From contig CBDFNC010000005.1 of assembly GCA_965249895.1 (NCBI GenBank), positions 1,240,001 to 1,304,000 of the forward strand: a DNA stretch of 64,000 nt, written 5' to 3'. The position numbers and the translations under genes are program-made. The notes beneath the pieces were generated by a model that did not search any database, was not told the origin of the DNA, and saw nothing but the letters and a program-made list of their open reading frames with translations. Numbering within the stretch: the first letter of the stretch is position 1; each line of letters starts with the position of its first letter. Shown here one piece after another: positions 26,544-35,513 of the stretch. This DNA is from CBDFNC01 sp965249895. GTDB lineage: Bacteria; Pseudomonadota; Gammaproteobacteria; Enterobacterales; CBDFNC01.

Positions 26544-27518
26544 ATGAACAACGACGAACAAACCCGCTTTAATAAACTCTATCCACAATATCTTAATGAA
26601 TTGACTTTACAAGGAAAAAGCTCAGAAACAATCGAAATGTATAATTGCTATATCCGCCATATTGCGACGCACTTCGATACCTGTCCTGACCATCTCTCCA
26701 CTGAGCAACTTAAGCGCTATTTTATTACCCTGGTTGAAAACAAATCATGGAGCTCGGTCAAGATATCCCGCAATGCCATCCAGTTTTTCTATAAACATGT
26801 GCTCGAGCGACCCTGGGTGTGGGTCAACATCGTCAAGCCGCCTAAAGTACAAACGCTGCAAGATGTATTAACCCAAACTGAGGTTAACGCGATAATTAAT
26901 GCCACCCGCAAATTGAGCTATCAGGTCTACTTTCTGACCACCTACAGCATGGGCCTGCGTCTCAGTGAGTCCCTTAACTTAAAAGTCTCCGATATTGACA
27001 GTCATTTAATGCGCGTCCATCTGCGTTTTACCAAAAGCAAAAAGGACCGCTTTGTCGACCTGCCCCATAAAACCCTGTTGGCACTGCGTCGATATTGGCG
27101 AACCCACCGTCATCCAACATTGCTGTTTCCGGGTGGAAATCCCCCGCATATCCGTAATGGCAAACCCATGGTCATGGATAAAGGCGGTGTACAAAAAGCC
27201 ATAAAATTAGTTGCCAAAGACTGTGCTATCAGTAAGAACGTACATATTCATACCTTACGCCATTGCCTGGCCACCCATTTACTTGAACGCGGCTTATCGT
27301 TAAGTGCGATTGCCCATATTCTTGGCCACCAGGACCTAAAAACCACCGCCATGTATGCCCACATGACGCCGCTAGTACAACAAAGCAGTGCCTTAATGCT
27401 CAACGATATGATTGAGGGGTTTGATATTGACTGGGTTGATGGCCAACCAAGGCCGGCAAATACCTGTTTAACGCCGATAACCTGGCCCGTGTGTTTCGCG
27501 GTAAGTTTATTGCATTGA
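26544..27518 (+). CDS. tyrosine recombinase associated with an IS91-type element (copy 2)
   Basis: 324 residues of the XerC/D-like phage integrase family. It has an N-terminal SAM-like core-binding domain (about 10-90) and a catalytic domain with the Arg of GLRLSESLNL, a Lys in FTKSKKDRF, HTLRHCLATHLLERG, LGHQDLKTT and the nucleophile Tyr of AMYAH. It lacks the extra helix typical of integron integrases, so it is not IntI. The ATG at 26544 follows GGAG. It is followed by a truncated IS91 transposase, as in IS91 relatives that carry a recombinase upstream. The last 25 residues come from out-of-frame transposase DNA. Confidence 0.85.
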   Translation: MNNDEQTRFNKLYPQYLNELTLQGKSSETIEMYNCYIRHIATHFDTCPDHLSTEQLKRYFITLVENKSWSSVKISRNAIQFFYKHVLERPWVWVNIVKPPKVQTLQDVLTQTEVNAIINATRKLSYQVYFLTTYSMGLRLSESLNLKVSDIDSHLMRVHLRFTKSKKDRFVDLPHKTLLALRRYWRTHRHPTLLFPGGNPPHIRNGKPMVMDKGGVQKAIKLVAKDCAISKNVHIHTLRHCLATHLLERGLSLSAIAHILGHQDLKTTAMYAHMTPLVQQSSALMLNDMIEGFDIDWVDGQPRPANTCLTPITWPVCFAVSLLH

Positions 27519-27894
27519 TGGCTCAGGCTCACTTCTATTTGCCCGCTAAAACACCCAAACAATGGGTAGCCAGTTGTGATTATGCTGGCCAGGGAGAAGG
27601 TGCGTTAACCTATCTCGCCAGATACCTTTATCGCGGGGTCATCAGCGAGCGCAATATTTTATCGCTGAGCAAGGGCCAGGTGACGTTCCGCTATAAAGAG
27701 AGCAAAACAAAGCAATACGAAACCATCACCGAAGCGGCAAGCGCATTCCTGTGGCGGGTGCTACAACATGTGCTACCGAAAGGTTTTCGACGAGCACGTA
27801 ATTATGGCTTCTTGCACGGCAACGCCAAACAAACCTTAAAACGGTTACAACCGACATTCCGCACCATTTGCATCTCACCTAGATAATTTAAAAA

Positions 27895-27910
27895 TGTGAT
27901 CTATCTCACT
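27895..27910. promoter_or_regulatory. CRP-like site in the IS1634-like element
   Basis: TGTGATCTATCTCACT matches the CRP pattern TGTGA-N6-TCACA in 9 of 10 core positions, within a TTTAAAAA-type AT context. It lies about 110 bp upstream of the transposase start. Not necessarily functional. Confidence 0.35.
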
Positions 27911-28020
27911 TTAGCGTGTCCAATGTCTGAAAGATCACAGAAACTATAGCCAAAAGATCACAAGCCTCTGACCGCTGCCATGGCACAATCGTCCCAGGAT
28001 ATGTATTAACGGGGAGCGCT

Positions 28021-29681
28021 ATGGCCGCCATCAACACCAGCATTAAATCGGGACAGATCCGGGTTGAAACTCTCGGCCACCATGGCCTGGTTGCCGGCTT
28101 CGTCGACAAGCTCAAACTGGTCTAACGCATCGACGCCAGACTGCCGGTGTCCAAACAGCATGGCTCCAAGCTCAGCCATGGCCAGCGTATCAAGGCCATG
28201 ATCATCAACGGCCTGGGCTTCACTCAGAACCCCATTTATCTATCGCCCCAGTTTTTTGAAGACAAAGCGGTTTCCCTGTTATTTGGCGAAGGTGTCAAGG
28301 CCGCCCAGTTGAACGATGACGCGCTGGGCCGTACCCTGGACGCCTGTTACGAATACGGTGTCACTGCGCTGCTCGCCGAGATTGCCAATGAGATCCACCA
28401 GGAATTCACCCCGCCCGGTAGACGGCAAACCCTCCGGTTGGACAGCACCAGCTTCAAATTAGTGGGCGAGTATGATCTCGAACACCTTTACCTGGAAGGC
28501 GAGTCCAGACCGCCCTTGCCCAAGCAGGGCTACTCCAAAGATCACCGGCCGGATCTCAAACAACTCGTCTTGTCCCTGATCGTCAGCGGTCCGGCGGACT
28601 TACCGATCTGGAGCGAAGGCCTGGACGGCAACAGCCAGGACAAAGCCAGCTTCCACGCCACCCTAGCCAAACTCCAGTCCTTCCGCCAAGCACTGGAGAA
28701 CAGCCCGGAGCTGCTGGTTATCGCGGATTCGGCGCTCTACGTCCACGGAAAACTGCTGACAGCGGCCTACCTCTGGGTCACTCGGGCGCCAGAAAGCGTA
28801 AAAGCGGTCAAACTCCTGGTCGAGGCCGATACCAGTGACTTCGCCTGGCAGCCGCTGGAACAAGGTTATCAAGGTGTCTTGCTGGGCCAGGTGGAGCGCG
28901 GGCTGAAGCAGCAGTGGCTGCTGGTCCACTCCAGCCAGGCCGAGCAAAGAGAGTGTCGCACTCTGGACAAGCGCATCGCCAAAGCCGGGGCCGAAGCGGA
29001 AAGCCAGGCCCGCAAACTGGCCGGGCAGGCCTTTGCCTGCAAACAAGACGCGCGCAACGCGGCGGCGCAGTTTGAGCGTAAACTCAAATACCACCGGCTT
29101 AGTCACGTTGAGGTCAGCGAGGTGAAAAAACACGCAGGTCGTGGTCGGCCGAAAAAAGACGCCGAGCCTGAGGTGTCGCACTACCGGCTCGAACTTGAGT
29201 CGACTCCCTGCCAGGACAAGATCCGGCCGCACCGTAACAAGCTGGGCCGTTTCGTGCTGGCGACCAATGAACTGGCCAACCAGGAGGTCGCTGGCCTGCT
29301 CGCCGCCTACAAATCGCAACAAGGGGTCGAGCGGGGTTTCCGCCTGATCAAAGACCCCCAGTTTCACCTCAATGGGGTGTTCTTGAAAAAGCCGGAGCGG
29401 ATCGAGGCGTTGATGATGGTGATGACGCTGTGCCTGATAGTGTACAACGCAGGCCAATACCAATTGCGGGAAAACCTGAAAACAGCAGATGAAACCGTGC
29501 TTAACCAAGTGGGCAAGCCCACCGCCACCCCGACGATGAGGTGGATCTTCCACGGATGAACGGGATCCACTTAGTGAATGCGCCAGGGCTAGCTGCCTGC
29601 GTCACTGGGTTGACGGAAGAAAAGGAGAAAATCCTCCGCCTGTGCGGTAAAGAGATAGCGCGGCTCTACCAGTTGGAATGA
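28021..29681 (+). pseudogene. IS1634 family transposase with early stop and late frameshift
   Basis: The N-terminal DUF4277 part (MAAINTSIKSGQIRVETLGHH) runs into TAA at 28123 where GAA (Glu) would be expected after LKLV. The same frame then stays open to 29559 with the IS4-type DDE core (TLRLDSTSFKLVGEY, LLVIADSALY, YKSQQGVERGFRLIKD). Near 29553 the frame shifts: the family's normal end, RMNGIHLV to EIARLYQLE, follows in another frame to 29681. Two lesions make this copy probably inactive. Confidence 0.8.
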
Positions 29682-30042
29682 GCGGCGGAAAAGAAAAACA
29701 CATACTGTGCCCCGGCGCGGTAGGCTTGGTGATCCCGAAATTTAAGACTGCCGCTTCTGGCTTAGGTGGAGAGACGGTTCAGAGGGCTGGCGACAACGCC
29801 TGGGCGAGAAAATAATGCTGCCAGCATAAATCGCTGCGGAATGTCGGTTACAACTGATGCTCAAGGTCGTATTACCAGCTGTGCTCAGCAGAATACAAAA
29901 AATGGTGTGCTGTCCAAAATGCCACGATGAAATGGACCTCTGCTTTATCCGCCGAGGCCGCCATGTCATCTTTGGCCTGACGAGCTAAAACAAGGATGTG
30001 ACCAAGCAAAAGGAGTTGTGGCGTAGCAAAATAAAATTGAAG

Positions 30043-30144
30043 TTAGGAGAGTGAATGCCGCGATAAAAAAACCGTAAATACAGTTGGTTGCCAATATTCC
30101 GTTGGCAATCCGGGCCGTGCTTGGCTCGAAAAAAAGAGCAACAT
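30043..30144 (-). CDS. possible 33-residue ORF (second copy)
   Basis: Counterpart of the small frame at 25776-25877, with a GGAAGGAGGGG Shine-Dalgarno and two amino-acid differences. Its conservation reflects recent duplication and does not by itself prove coding. Confidence 0.28.
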   Translation of the reverse strand: MLLFFSSQARPGLPTEYWQPTVFTVFLSRHSLS

Positions 30145-30197
30145 AAACCCCTCCTTCCTCGCGATGAGATATTTCCTATATAAGTAGCCCCAGGCTT

Positions 30198-30252
30198 GTC
30201 CAACGACTGGATTAAGTCGCGGCTGCGCGCGACCTATCCTTGTTAGTTATAA
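30198..30252 (-). repeat. integron attC site of cassette B
   Basis: Minus strand: TTATAAC (30252-30246), the same palindromic body as the attC at 25931-25985, and GTTGGAC (30204-30198). R'' TTATAAC is complementary to the GTTATAA that opens cassette B at 30493. Confidence 0.72.
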
Positions 30253-30267
30253 GAGCCCTGCCACAGA

Positions 30268-30477
30268 CTAACTTTTAAAGTTACATTTACAAACCTTAAA
30301 ACGAATATATAACTGATAAAAGCAAAAACCTAAGAGGCCGCCTAGAATTATTGTGCTTATTTTTAGGTATAACTGTATACCCGTATTTGAACACCCGTAA
30401 ATACAAGTTGACATTAAAGATATGAATGAGACTACAAATAGTAAAAGAGTAATCATTGTAGAAATCATCACTTTCAT
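30268..30477 (-). CDS. cassette B small membrane protein
   Basis: 69 residues with two predicted transmembrane helices (MITLLLFVVSFISLMSTCIY and ISTIILGGLLGFCFYQLYI) and a basic tail. No family recognised. The cassette spans 30204-30492 and the ATG is 15 nt inside the cassette start. Small two-helix membrane proteins are common integron cassette products. Confidence 0.6.
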   Translation of the reverse strand: MKVMISTMITLLLFVVSFISLMSTCIYGCSNTGIQLYLKISTIILGGLLGFCFYQLYIRFKVCKCNFKS

Positions 30478-30486
30478 TCGACGGCC

Positions 30487-30550
30487 TTATAACGCCAAGC
30501 TCATTTGCCGGATGGCGCAGAATACGGTCAAATTCTGCGCCTTGTTATGG
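30487..30550 (-). repeat. integron attC site of cassette D
   Basis: Minus strand: CCATAAC (30550-30544), arms AAGGCGCAGAATTTGACCG / TTCTGCGCC with GAGCTTGGC near the end, and GTTATAA (30493-30487). The paired arms are clear. It lies directly after the stop of the cassette D gene. Confidence 0.72.
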
Positions 30551-30647
30551 CAAGTCATTTAGGCCACTCCTCGCCATCCAGACGAGTAACAAAGTCAAAA
30601 TTAAGCCCTGCTCCAAATGGCTCGACTGGCAATGAGTTACCGTTGTA

Positions 30648-31798
30648 AGTGCCTAGGTAAAAGTTATTCTGTATTTAGATGGATAATTAGACAGGGTGTT
30701 TTTTACACACTTGGTCAGATTTTCAAATGTTTCAAAAGCGCAGGTGGGAAGCCATTCATACTTAATTTTCCGCCATAGTATTTCTATGATATTCAGCTCT
30801 GGCGAATAAGCTGGCAGATACAGCACCAAAACACCCTCTGTTATCCAGTCACTGCATTTCTCTTTAAATTTCGCAGAGCGGTGAAAAGATGCGTTGTCCA
30901 GAAAAACGACTGTCAGTTTTTTCTTTGCAGTGTGTGGCTTATTTTCTATCAGCTTTTCAAACGCCTCGATGACTGTGTCAGTAGTAACGTGACCTTCGGT
31001 GCTGTGGTAAACCAGCTTTCCTTGGCGGCTTAAAAAGCCAAGTACGTTCAATCGCTTACTATGCGAATAGGCAGGAAATGCAAACGGCTCACCGACTGGG
31101 CTCCATGCGTAAGGTAAGTTCGATTTTTGGCTGAAACCTGATTCATCGAAATAATAGAGGTCCAACTCGCCCTCTTGTTCAAGCTTTATAAATTTATTCA
31201 GGGTGTTGTAACACTTTCGGAACGCCTCTTCATCACGCTTTAGTTTGAGTGAATGTCTGGCTCTTTTATGGCTGTAGTTAAATTTTTTTTCAACGTTCGC
31301 TTAATCGTTGAAACGCTGGCTTTTTTGCCGCTTTCTTTCTCCATCAGGGACTGGGCTCGCTTGAGTTGATGAGGCTCCTCATCCACAAGCTCTTTCAGGC
31401 GCTGTTTCTCCTCATCCGTATAAATAGTGGGCCGCCCCGTTCGCTTTGCGTCATAAAGGCTTGAGATCCCGAACTCTTCCCAGCAATCGATCCATTTAGA
31501 AAGCGTCTCCAAACTGGTATCGAAGATATCCGCTAGCTGCTTAATATCGTATCTCTTATGGCTGAGTAGGATGGCATGAGCCCGGATTCTACAACGATGT
31601 TTGGGGTGATTAGCCACAGCTTCTCTAAGGGTAATTTGTTCGGCCTCAGTAAGGCGCCATACTACTTTCACGGATTGGTACGCATGATGTTGAAAATTGA
31701 TGCATGTATACTGGAGTCGGTGAAAAAACGCAAAAATATCTGTACCACTGCATAAAAAACAAACAGAGAGCAGCTCTGAAAACTTATGCTCACCTACT
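30648..31798 (-). mobile_element. IS630-family element, copy 1 (1151 bp)
   Basis: It is flanked by TA on both sides (30646-30647 and 31799-31800), the IS630 target duplication. Ends AGTGCCTAGG and CTCACCTACT form the terminal inverted repeats. It looks the same as the copy at 33680-34830 in length and in both encoded proteins. Confidence 0.9.
30653..31671 (-). CDS. IS630 transposase, two frames joined by predicted -1 frameshift
   Basis: OrfA (31671-31240, 143 residues) carries the helix-turn-helix (RYDIKQLADIFDTSLETLSK) and a second DNA-binding part. OrfB carries the DDE core (DLYYFDESGFSQ, VVFLDNASFHRS, LPAYSPELNIIEILWRKIK). The frames overlap at a run of eight A (31290-31283). A -1 slip changes KKNL to KKFNYSHKRARHSLK and gives one full-length transposase. 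Slippage on A runs is known for IS630 elements. Confidence 0.85.
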
Positions 31799-32056
31799 TA
31801 GTTTATATCAGATGTTTCAGAGATCAGGACCAAGAGATCATGAATCCCTGACTCTTTTGATTCTTGAACAATTTTCGATAACTCCGATCTCTGCTCATCA
31901 GTTAATGTTGCCAGAATAGAGTTACGGTATTCATTGCCTTCTGTTGCTGGGAATTTACCACGCCGAATCCAACTTGCAGGCACAGAATCACTAATAGAAA
32001 CCACGCTATCTATAAAATATTTATACGGGCCTAGATTCATGTTCATTACTCAGAAG

Positions 32057-32155
32057 CTATAACGCCTTGCTCACAGGTAGATCTTGTTGGCGCTACTTTT
32101 TGCGTAAGCAAAAATCGCGACGGTAAGCGGAATTCTGTGGAGCAATTTGTTAGTT
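32057..32155 (-). repeat. integron attC site of cassette E
   Basis: Minus strand: AACTAAC (32155-32149), arms AATTGCTCCACAG and CTGTGAGCAAGGCG, a central GCTTACGCAAAAAGTAGC hairpin, and GTTATAG (32063-32057). The stop codon of gene E abuts the R'' box. Confidence 0.72.
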
Positions 32156-32845
32156 TCACAATTTAAACACATTATTAAAGCTTTCTCCGTTTCGGATAAG
32201 CAATAGTTTTTCATACAATGTTGACGGATCGATTTTATCTACTGCCATCCTTGAAGCCAGATAATTTTCGTGGATATTTTTACCATTAAAGAATTCATAT
32301 CCAAATTCAAGCTCTTTTACAGCATCAATTTGCTCTTGACTTAATTCAATATTTCCAGGAAGAAATGGCTCTCGATAATCTACCATTAATGCTATCCCTT
32401 CATTAAACCAGACAGGTATTTCCTGCAGGTAATTGATAAAACCAACTTTATGCACAACCTCTGCATGCGTCAATTCATGAGCAATCACGTCCACACTCTG
32501 ACCTTTTGGACCATATACTATACAGGTTCCCAGCGGATAATAATGTATTGTCGCTGTTGTATTAGCGCCAAATTTATCTGCTTCTTCTTTGTTAGCTACA
32601 AATACGATTTTGGGTAATGCTTCCATATCCCCAAAAGTTGAGTTGACTCTATTTCTTCCTGCTAAAACATTATGGAGAACTTGCTGCTTATCTTTTAACT
32701 CTGTCGATACAAAAATACCGGCAGCTATCTCCTCATAATTAGAATACTGAACTGTTTCGCAGGCGACTACGTGCTTTTTACTAAAAACACCAGCAACAAA
32801 TAATATTGAAACTAAAGTAAAAATGATGATTCTAAACTTCTTCAA
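32156..32845 (-). CDS. cassette E secreted or membrane-anchored zinc metallopeptidase
   Basis: About 229 residues with an N-terminal hydrophobic helix (FRIIIFTLVSILFVAGVFS) that would export or anchor it. The HExxH zinc motif is present as VIAHELTHAEV, followed about 20 residues later by IPVWFNEGIAL, whose Glu fits the third ligand of gluzincin/peptidase-MA-like enzymes. It is minimal compared with M1 peptidases. A TTG start at 32845 with AAGGA upstream is chosen because the earlier ATG at 32878 lies in the preceding attC, outside the cassette. The substrate is unknown. Confidence 0.72.
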   Translation of the reverse strand: MKKFRIIIFTLVSILFVAGVFSKKHVVACETVQYSNYEEIAAGIFVSTELKDKQQVLHNVLAGRNRVNSTFGDMEALPKIVFVANKEEADKFGANTTATIHYYPLGTCIVYGPKGQSVDVIAHELTHAEVVHKVGFINYLQEIPVWFNEGIALMVDYREPFLPGNIELSQEQIDAVKELEFGYEFFNGKNIHENYLASRMAVDKIDPSTLYEKLLLIRNGESFNNVFKL

Positions 32846-32860
32846 GATGCTTCCTTGTGA

Positions 32861-32964
32861 AACAAGCGCCCCAAGCAACGGTAGGTGATATTGGCGCAGT
32901 TTTTTGCAGCTCTTAGCAAAAAATGCAACAATATTACGAATCCGATTGACTTGGCTTGTTAGCT
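32861..32964 (-). repeat. integron attC site of cassette F (decayed R' box)
   Basis: Minus strand: AGCTAAC (32964-32958), arms AAGCCAAGTC and GCTTGGGGCG, and an R' box reading GCTTGTTTC where GTTAGTTTC is expected from the cassette E attC. The long body has an inner hairpin (TTTTTTGC/GCAAAAAA). Confidence 0.6.
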
Positions 32965-33621
32965 ACGTTTGGATTTTATCCAGCTTTTAACTGGCTCAAT
33001 CCACTCAGGAATTGGCCTATAAAATGCCCCATGTTCTTTACCCGTTGAAATGGCTATTTCTTCGAATGACTTAACCTCAGTACTTTTCTCTTTTAACTTT
33101 TTGCATGTACTTGCGCCATCTGTTGTTTCGTAAACAGATAAAACATGACCATGAACTCTTATCTCCGAATACTTTTTCCTAATGATCCGTCCACAACCAG
33201 CTAAAAGAATGGTATTCACTGGAAGATCAGCTAGGTTGTGTGACGTAATCCCAGTTATGAATGCTCCGCGGGAAAAACCTAAAACGGTTATGTTTTCAAT
33301 ATCCACTCCATTTTTAACCAATGTCCGTACGTCATTAGCTAATTTTCCTGCATATTTAAATGGATCAGTTTTTGCGGGGCGATGGTAAGCAATTAAGTTA
33401 TAATCTGCATCAGCCAACGATTTTTTAATAGCTGGAAAATCGTAAATACCCCAACGTTCATTTTTAGGTTTAGGGTTTTTTCCTTCAACAATGAATCCAT
33501 GAGAGTAAAATACATACTTTTCAGTGGGTTTTATTTGCTCAGGAAACGTTTCATAGATTTCACCCGCTATACCTAATGATGAATAAAGTACACTTAAAAT
33601 AGTTAATATTGAAAATTTAAT
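32959..33621 (-). CDS. cassette F exported alpha/beta hydrolase-like protein with ATT start
   Basis: 220 residues if translation starts at ATT (33621). Codon 2 onward reads KFSILTILSVLYSSLGIAG, a signal peptide, followed by YVFYSHGFIVEG and the nucleophile elbow VLGFSRGAFITG, with a possible terminal His in GKEHGAFY. AGAGGA precedes the ATT at proper spacing and no ATG exists before 33417, which would delete the signal and the HGF oxyanion motif. ATT probably replaces an ancestral ATG. Translation could be weak. The stop lies in the attC R'' box. Confidence 0.6.
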   Translation of the reverse strand: MKFSILTILSVLYSSLGIAGEIYETFPEQIKPTEKYVFYSHGFIVEGKNPKPKNERWGIYDFPAIKKSLADADYNLIAYHRPAKTDPFKYAGKLANDVRTLVKNGVDIENITVLGFSRGAFITGITSHNLADLPVNTILLAGCGRIIRKKYSEIRVHGHVLSVYETTDGASTCKKLKEKSTEVKSFEEIAISTGKEHGAFYRPIPEWIEPVKSWIKSKRS

Positions 33622-33679
33622 GGTAGTTATCCTCTGAGTAGCTAACGCCTAATTACTTGCACAATGCTTGTAAGAAGTA

Positions 33680-34830
33680 AGTGCCTAGGTAAAAGTTATT
33701 CTGTATTTAGATGGATAATTAGACAGGGTGTTTTTTACACACTTGGTCAGATTTTCAAATGTTTCAAAAGCGCAGGTGGGAAGCCATTCATACTTAATTT
33801 TCCGCCATAGTATTTCTATGATATTCAGCTCTGGCGAATAAGCTGGCAGATACAGCACCAAAACACCCTCTGTTATCCAGTCACTGCATTTCTCTTTAAA
33901 TTTCGCAGAGCGGTGAAAAGATGCGTTGTCCAGAAAAACGACTGTCAGTTTTTTCTTTGCAGTGTGTGGCTTATTTTCTATCAGCTTTTCAAACGCCTCG
34001 ATGACTGTGTCAGTAGTAACGTGACCTTCGGTGCTGTGGTAAACCAGCTTTCCTTGGCGGCTTAAAAAGCCAAGTACGTTCAATCGCTTACTATGCGAAT
34101 AGGCAGGAAATGCAAACGGCTCACCGACTGGGCTCCATGCGTAAGGTAAGTTCGATTTTTGGCTGAAACCTGATTCATCGAAATAATAGAGGTCCAACTC
34201 GCCCTCTTGTTCAAGCTTTATAAATTTATTCAGGGTGTTGTAACACTTTCGGAACGCCTCTTCATCACGCTTTAGTTTGAGTGAATGTCTGGCTCTTTTA
34301 TGGCTGTAGTTAAATTTTTTTTCAACGTTCGCTTAATCGTTGAAACGCTGGCTTTTTTGCCGCTTTCTTTCTCCATCAGGGACTGGGCTCGCTTGAGTTG
34401 ATGAGGCTCCTCATCCACAAGCTCTTTCAGGCGCTGTTTCTCCTCATCCGTATAAATAGTGGGCCGCCCCGTTCGCTTTGCGTCATAAAGGCTTGAGATC
34501 CCGAACTCTTCCCAGCAATCGATCCATTTAGAAAGCGTCTCCAAACTGGTATCGAAGATATCCGCTAGCTGCTTAATATCGTATCTCTTATGGCTGAGTA
34601 GGATGGCATGAGCCCGGATTCTACAACGATGTTTGGGGTGATTAGCCACAGCTTCTCTAAGGGTAATTTGTTCGGCCTCAGTAAGGCGCCATACTACTTT
34701 CACGGATTGGTACGCATGATGTTGAAAATTGATGCATGTATACTGGAGTCGGTGAAAAAACGCAAAAATATCTGTACCACTGCATAAAAAACAAACAGAG
34801 AGCAGCTCTGAAAACTTATGCTCACCTACT
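33680..34830 (-). mobile_element. IS630-family element, copy 2 (1151 bp)
   Basis: Same length, ends and proteins as copy 1. Flanked by TA at 33678-33679 and 34831-34832. Inserted in the last codons of the cassette G gene, only 2 kb from copy 1. Confidence 0.9.
33685..34703 (-). CDS. IS630 transposase (copy 2), predicted -1 frameshift
   Basis: OrfA 34703-34272 and OrfB to 33685, joined at the A8 run (34322-34315) as in copy 1. Both protein parts are identical to copy 1, pointing to very recent transposition within this array. Confidence 0.85.
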
Positions 34831-35513
34831 TATCTAACCAGCCATTCGCTTTACAAGTACCAGCCAATATTTTATTAATATTAGCAACGCGACTTTTAAG
34901 CTCTTCAGAACCTTTCGTAGGATGGAAAAAGTCGGGTGCTTTAAGCATTGCAACTAAAGTAATAAATTCACCATTAGATAAGTTTGAAATATATTTTCCA
35001 AAGTAAGTATTTGCAGCCGCCTTTAGCCCAATGACTGATTTACCCTTATTGCTACCCATGTATGAACTAGTCACGAAAATATATAGTTGATGATCTTTTG
35101 ACAAGTTATGGTTTAAAACTAAAGCCATCATATCACGGCCTAAATCTACTTTTTTACAACACTCGAATACACTTCGATAAAATGATTGGAAACCACCTTT
35201 CACACCTGTTAGCTCTTCGCCAAATAGAAACATATTTCGAGCTAATGACGATGTGATAGTTGTTAACCCCTGACCTTGAGAAATATTAAGTCCGTAATGT
35301 GAGTAAAAAACAGGATCCTCAATTTTAAGTAATATATATTTTTGTTCCTCTGATAAAATTGAGGGTTCATTAATGTCTGTGATTTTAGGTAAAACCTGTG
35401 TGACAGAAAAAGAAGCCCAAATAAGAACAATACTTAAATATAAAAAGATAATTGACAGTAAACCCAAGAATACTTTTACTAAAACTTTTAGATGCATCAA
35501 ACCTCCCTGTAAT

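Larger units (their letters stand above)
27851..29847 (+). mobile_element. IS1634-like insertion sequence
   Basis: The ends are inverted: CCGACATTCCGCA at 27851 and TGCGGAATGTCGG ending at 29847. They are flanked by TTACAA at 27845-27850 and 29848-29853, a 6-bp duplication (5-6 bp is usual for IS1634). It is more GC-rich than its neighbours, suggesting recent arrival from another host. Confidence 0.85.
27491..29988 (+). pseudogene. C-terminal fragment of an IS91-type transposase (copy 2), split by IS1634-like element
   Basis: Same fragment as at 25227-25721. Coding sequence 27491-27850 ends at KQTLKRLQ, where an IS1634-like element (27851-29847) is inserted. The tail (MLKVVLPAVLSRIQKMVCCP-like, CHDEMDLCF) resumes at 29854 and stops at 29988. 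The direct repeat TTACAA flanks the insertion. Confidence 0.75.
30555..32046 (-). pseudogene. cassette D gene, split by IS630 copy 1
   Basis: The 5' part (32046-31801) encodes MNMNLGPYKYFIDSVVSISD and ends ISETSDIN just before the IS. The 3' part (30645-30555) encodes NGNSLPVEPFGAGLNFDFVT then RLDGEEWPK. Removing the IS and one TA gives a continuous frame (...SDIN-YNGNS...) of about 112 residues. The function is unknown. The cassette begins with TTATAG at 32062. A precise excision would restore the gene. Confidence 0.7.
33646..35497 (-). pseudogene. cassette G glycosyltransferase-51-like gene, 3' end split by IS630 copy 2
   Basis: 224 residues are encoded at 35497-34826: one N-terminal transmembrane helix, then motifs of peptidoglycan glycosyltransferases (GT51): KIEDPVFYSHYGLN (catalytic Glu region), GLTTITSSLARNMF, RDMMALVLNHNLSKDHQLYI and AAANTYFGKYISNLSNGEF, then a KAPDFFHP end. 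It is shorter and more divergent than MtgA. The IS adds DK-stop after GWL. Without the IS the frame reads GWLDTSYKHCASN-stop (33649), so only the last residues are changed. The ATG at 35497 follows GGGAGG. The cassette opens with GTTAGGT at 35520. Confidence 0.68.

Noticed and set aside
26544..27518. Tyrosine recombinase next to attC sites considered as the integron integrase
   Set aside because: It lacks the IntI-specific extra helix, lies on the opposite strand inside a cassette, and is joined to an IS91 transposase fragment. Similar recombinases accompany IS91-type elements.
28663..29553. Long minus-strand open frame (296 codons) opposite the IS1634 transposase
   Set aside because: It is a shadow frame of a GC-rich coding region with no motif, Shine-Dalgarno or plausible composition of its own.
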